From: JBBSJV01 sp038256935
GTDB lineage: Bacteria; Patescibacteriota; JACMRA01
DNA length: 15,821 nucleotides
Direction: 5' to 3'
Assembly (NCBI GenBank): GCA_038256935.1
Contig: JBBSJV010000022.1
Location: 1 to 15,821, forward strand
Of this stretch, positions 15,660 to 15,821 are shown piece after piece (positions within the stretch are counted from its first letter, which is position 1; each line of letters starts with the position of its first letter). The position numbers were made by a program, and so were the translations under genes. Under the pieces are notes generated by a model that saw only the letters and a list, made by a program, of their open reading frames with translations, was not told the DNA's origin and ran no database searches.

Positions 15660-15682
15660 GATCCTGAAACGAGTTCAGGGTT
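15660..15682 (-). repeat. Palindromic repeat unit 5, inverted
   Basis: GATCCTGAAAC...GTTCAGGG: CCTGAA (15663-15668) pairs with TTCAGG (15674-15679). It is a reverse-orientation copy of unit 1. Confidence 0.65.
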
Positions 15683-15717
15683 GTAGATGTTAATTATTTT
15701 AATGACAGAATCTATGT

Positions 15718-15744
15718 GTCACCCTGAATTTATTTCAGGGTCTG
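15718..15744 (+). repeat. Palindromic repeat unit 6
   Basis: GTC then ACCCTGAA (15721-15728) and TTCAGGGT (15734-15741), an 8-bp stem, followed by CTG. Confidence 0.7.
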
Positions 15745-15766
15745 TTACTTATATTAATAGAGAAAA

Positions 15767-15793
15767 GATACTGAAACGAGTTCAGTATGACAG
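15767..15793 (-). repeat. Palindromic repeat unit 7, inverted
   Basis: ATACTGAA (15768-15775) and TTCAGTAT (15781-15788), followed by GACAG. Reverse orientation relative to unit 6; the stem carries a compensated change (AT pairs where others have CG). Confidence 0.7.
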
Positions 15794-15821
15794 ATTAAAA
15801 TTGTCAGCGAATAAATTGACA

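Larger units (their letters stand above)
15290..15821. other. Gene-free right end with clustered palindromic repeats
   Basis: No convincing coding sequence occurs here. Short open frames have repeat-derived content such as HPELVSGS. The region is dominated by at least six palindromes related to GTCATCCTGAA/TTCAGGATC, listed separately. Confidence 0.65.

Overview
The window is AT-rich bacterial DNA. Several traits suggest an uncultivated lineage, most likely a Candidate Phyla Radiation (Patescibacteria) member: compact, mostly single-copy housekeeping genes, a PemK/MazF-like protein of a type I associate with that group, a ComF without its zinc finger, almost no Shine-Dalgarno sequences, and a giant secreted YD-repeat protein. 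This placement is inference from protein style and was not tested by a search.

Layout. Positions 1-7225 (minus strand) hold one uninterrupted reading frame of at least 2408 codons that runs off the left edge. It encodes a secreted Rhs/YD-repeat protein with a signal peptide, a degenerate M23-peptidase-like domain, thrombospondin type 3 calcium-binding repeats, an Rhs N-terminal module and a very long YD-repeat array broken by two acidic low-complexity segments. Seven bases upstream, on the same strand and probably in the same transcript, lies a membrane-anchored PEGA-like/beta-propeller protein (7233-8711). Then come a 194-residue protein of unknown function (8842-9426, minus), an adenylate-kinase-family protein (9698-10441, minus) and, divergent from it, an ABC-F ATPase resembling Uup (10535-12367, plus).

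Positions 12368-12701 are non-coding and unusually structured: several hairpins, a 118-bp inverted repeat, one copy of a dispersed 78-bp element, and a near-consensus plus-strand promoter facing a lone MazF/PemK-like gene (12702-13100, minus). Next are comF (13193-13825) and infC (13825-14433), which overlap by one base and form a coupled pair, and then a single-pass membrane protein (14622-15203). The second copy of the 78-bp element lies between infC and the membrane protein gene. The right end (15290-15821) has no convincing gene and carries a cluster of short palindromic repeats in both orientations.

The most interesting non-coding pattern is promoter placement. At infC, the membrane protein gene, the ABC-F gene and perhaps mazF, a TTGAC-type -35 lies about 27-31 bases before the ATG, so predicted transcription starts fall on or next to the start codon. 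This suggests leaderless mRNAs and also decides the start codon of two genes. All promoter calls are by eye.
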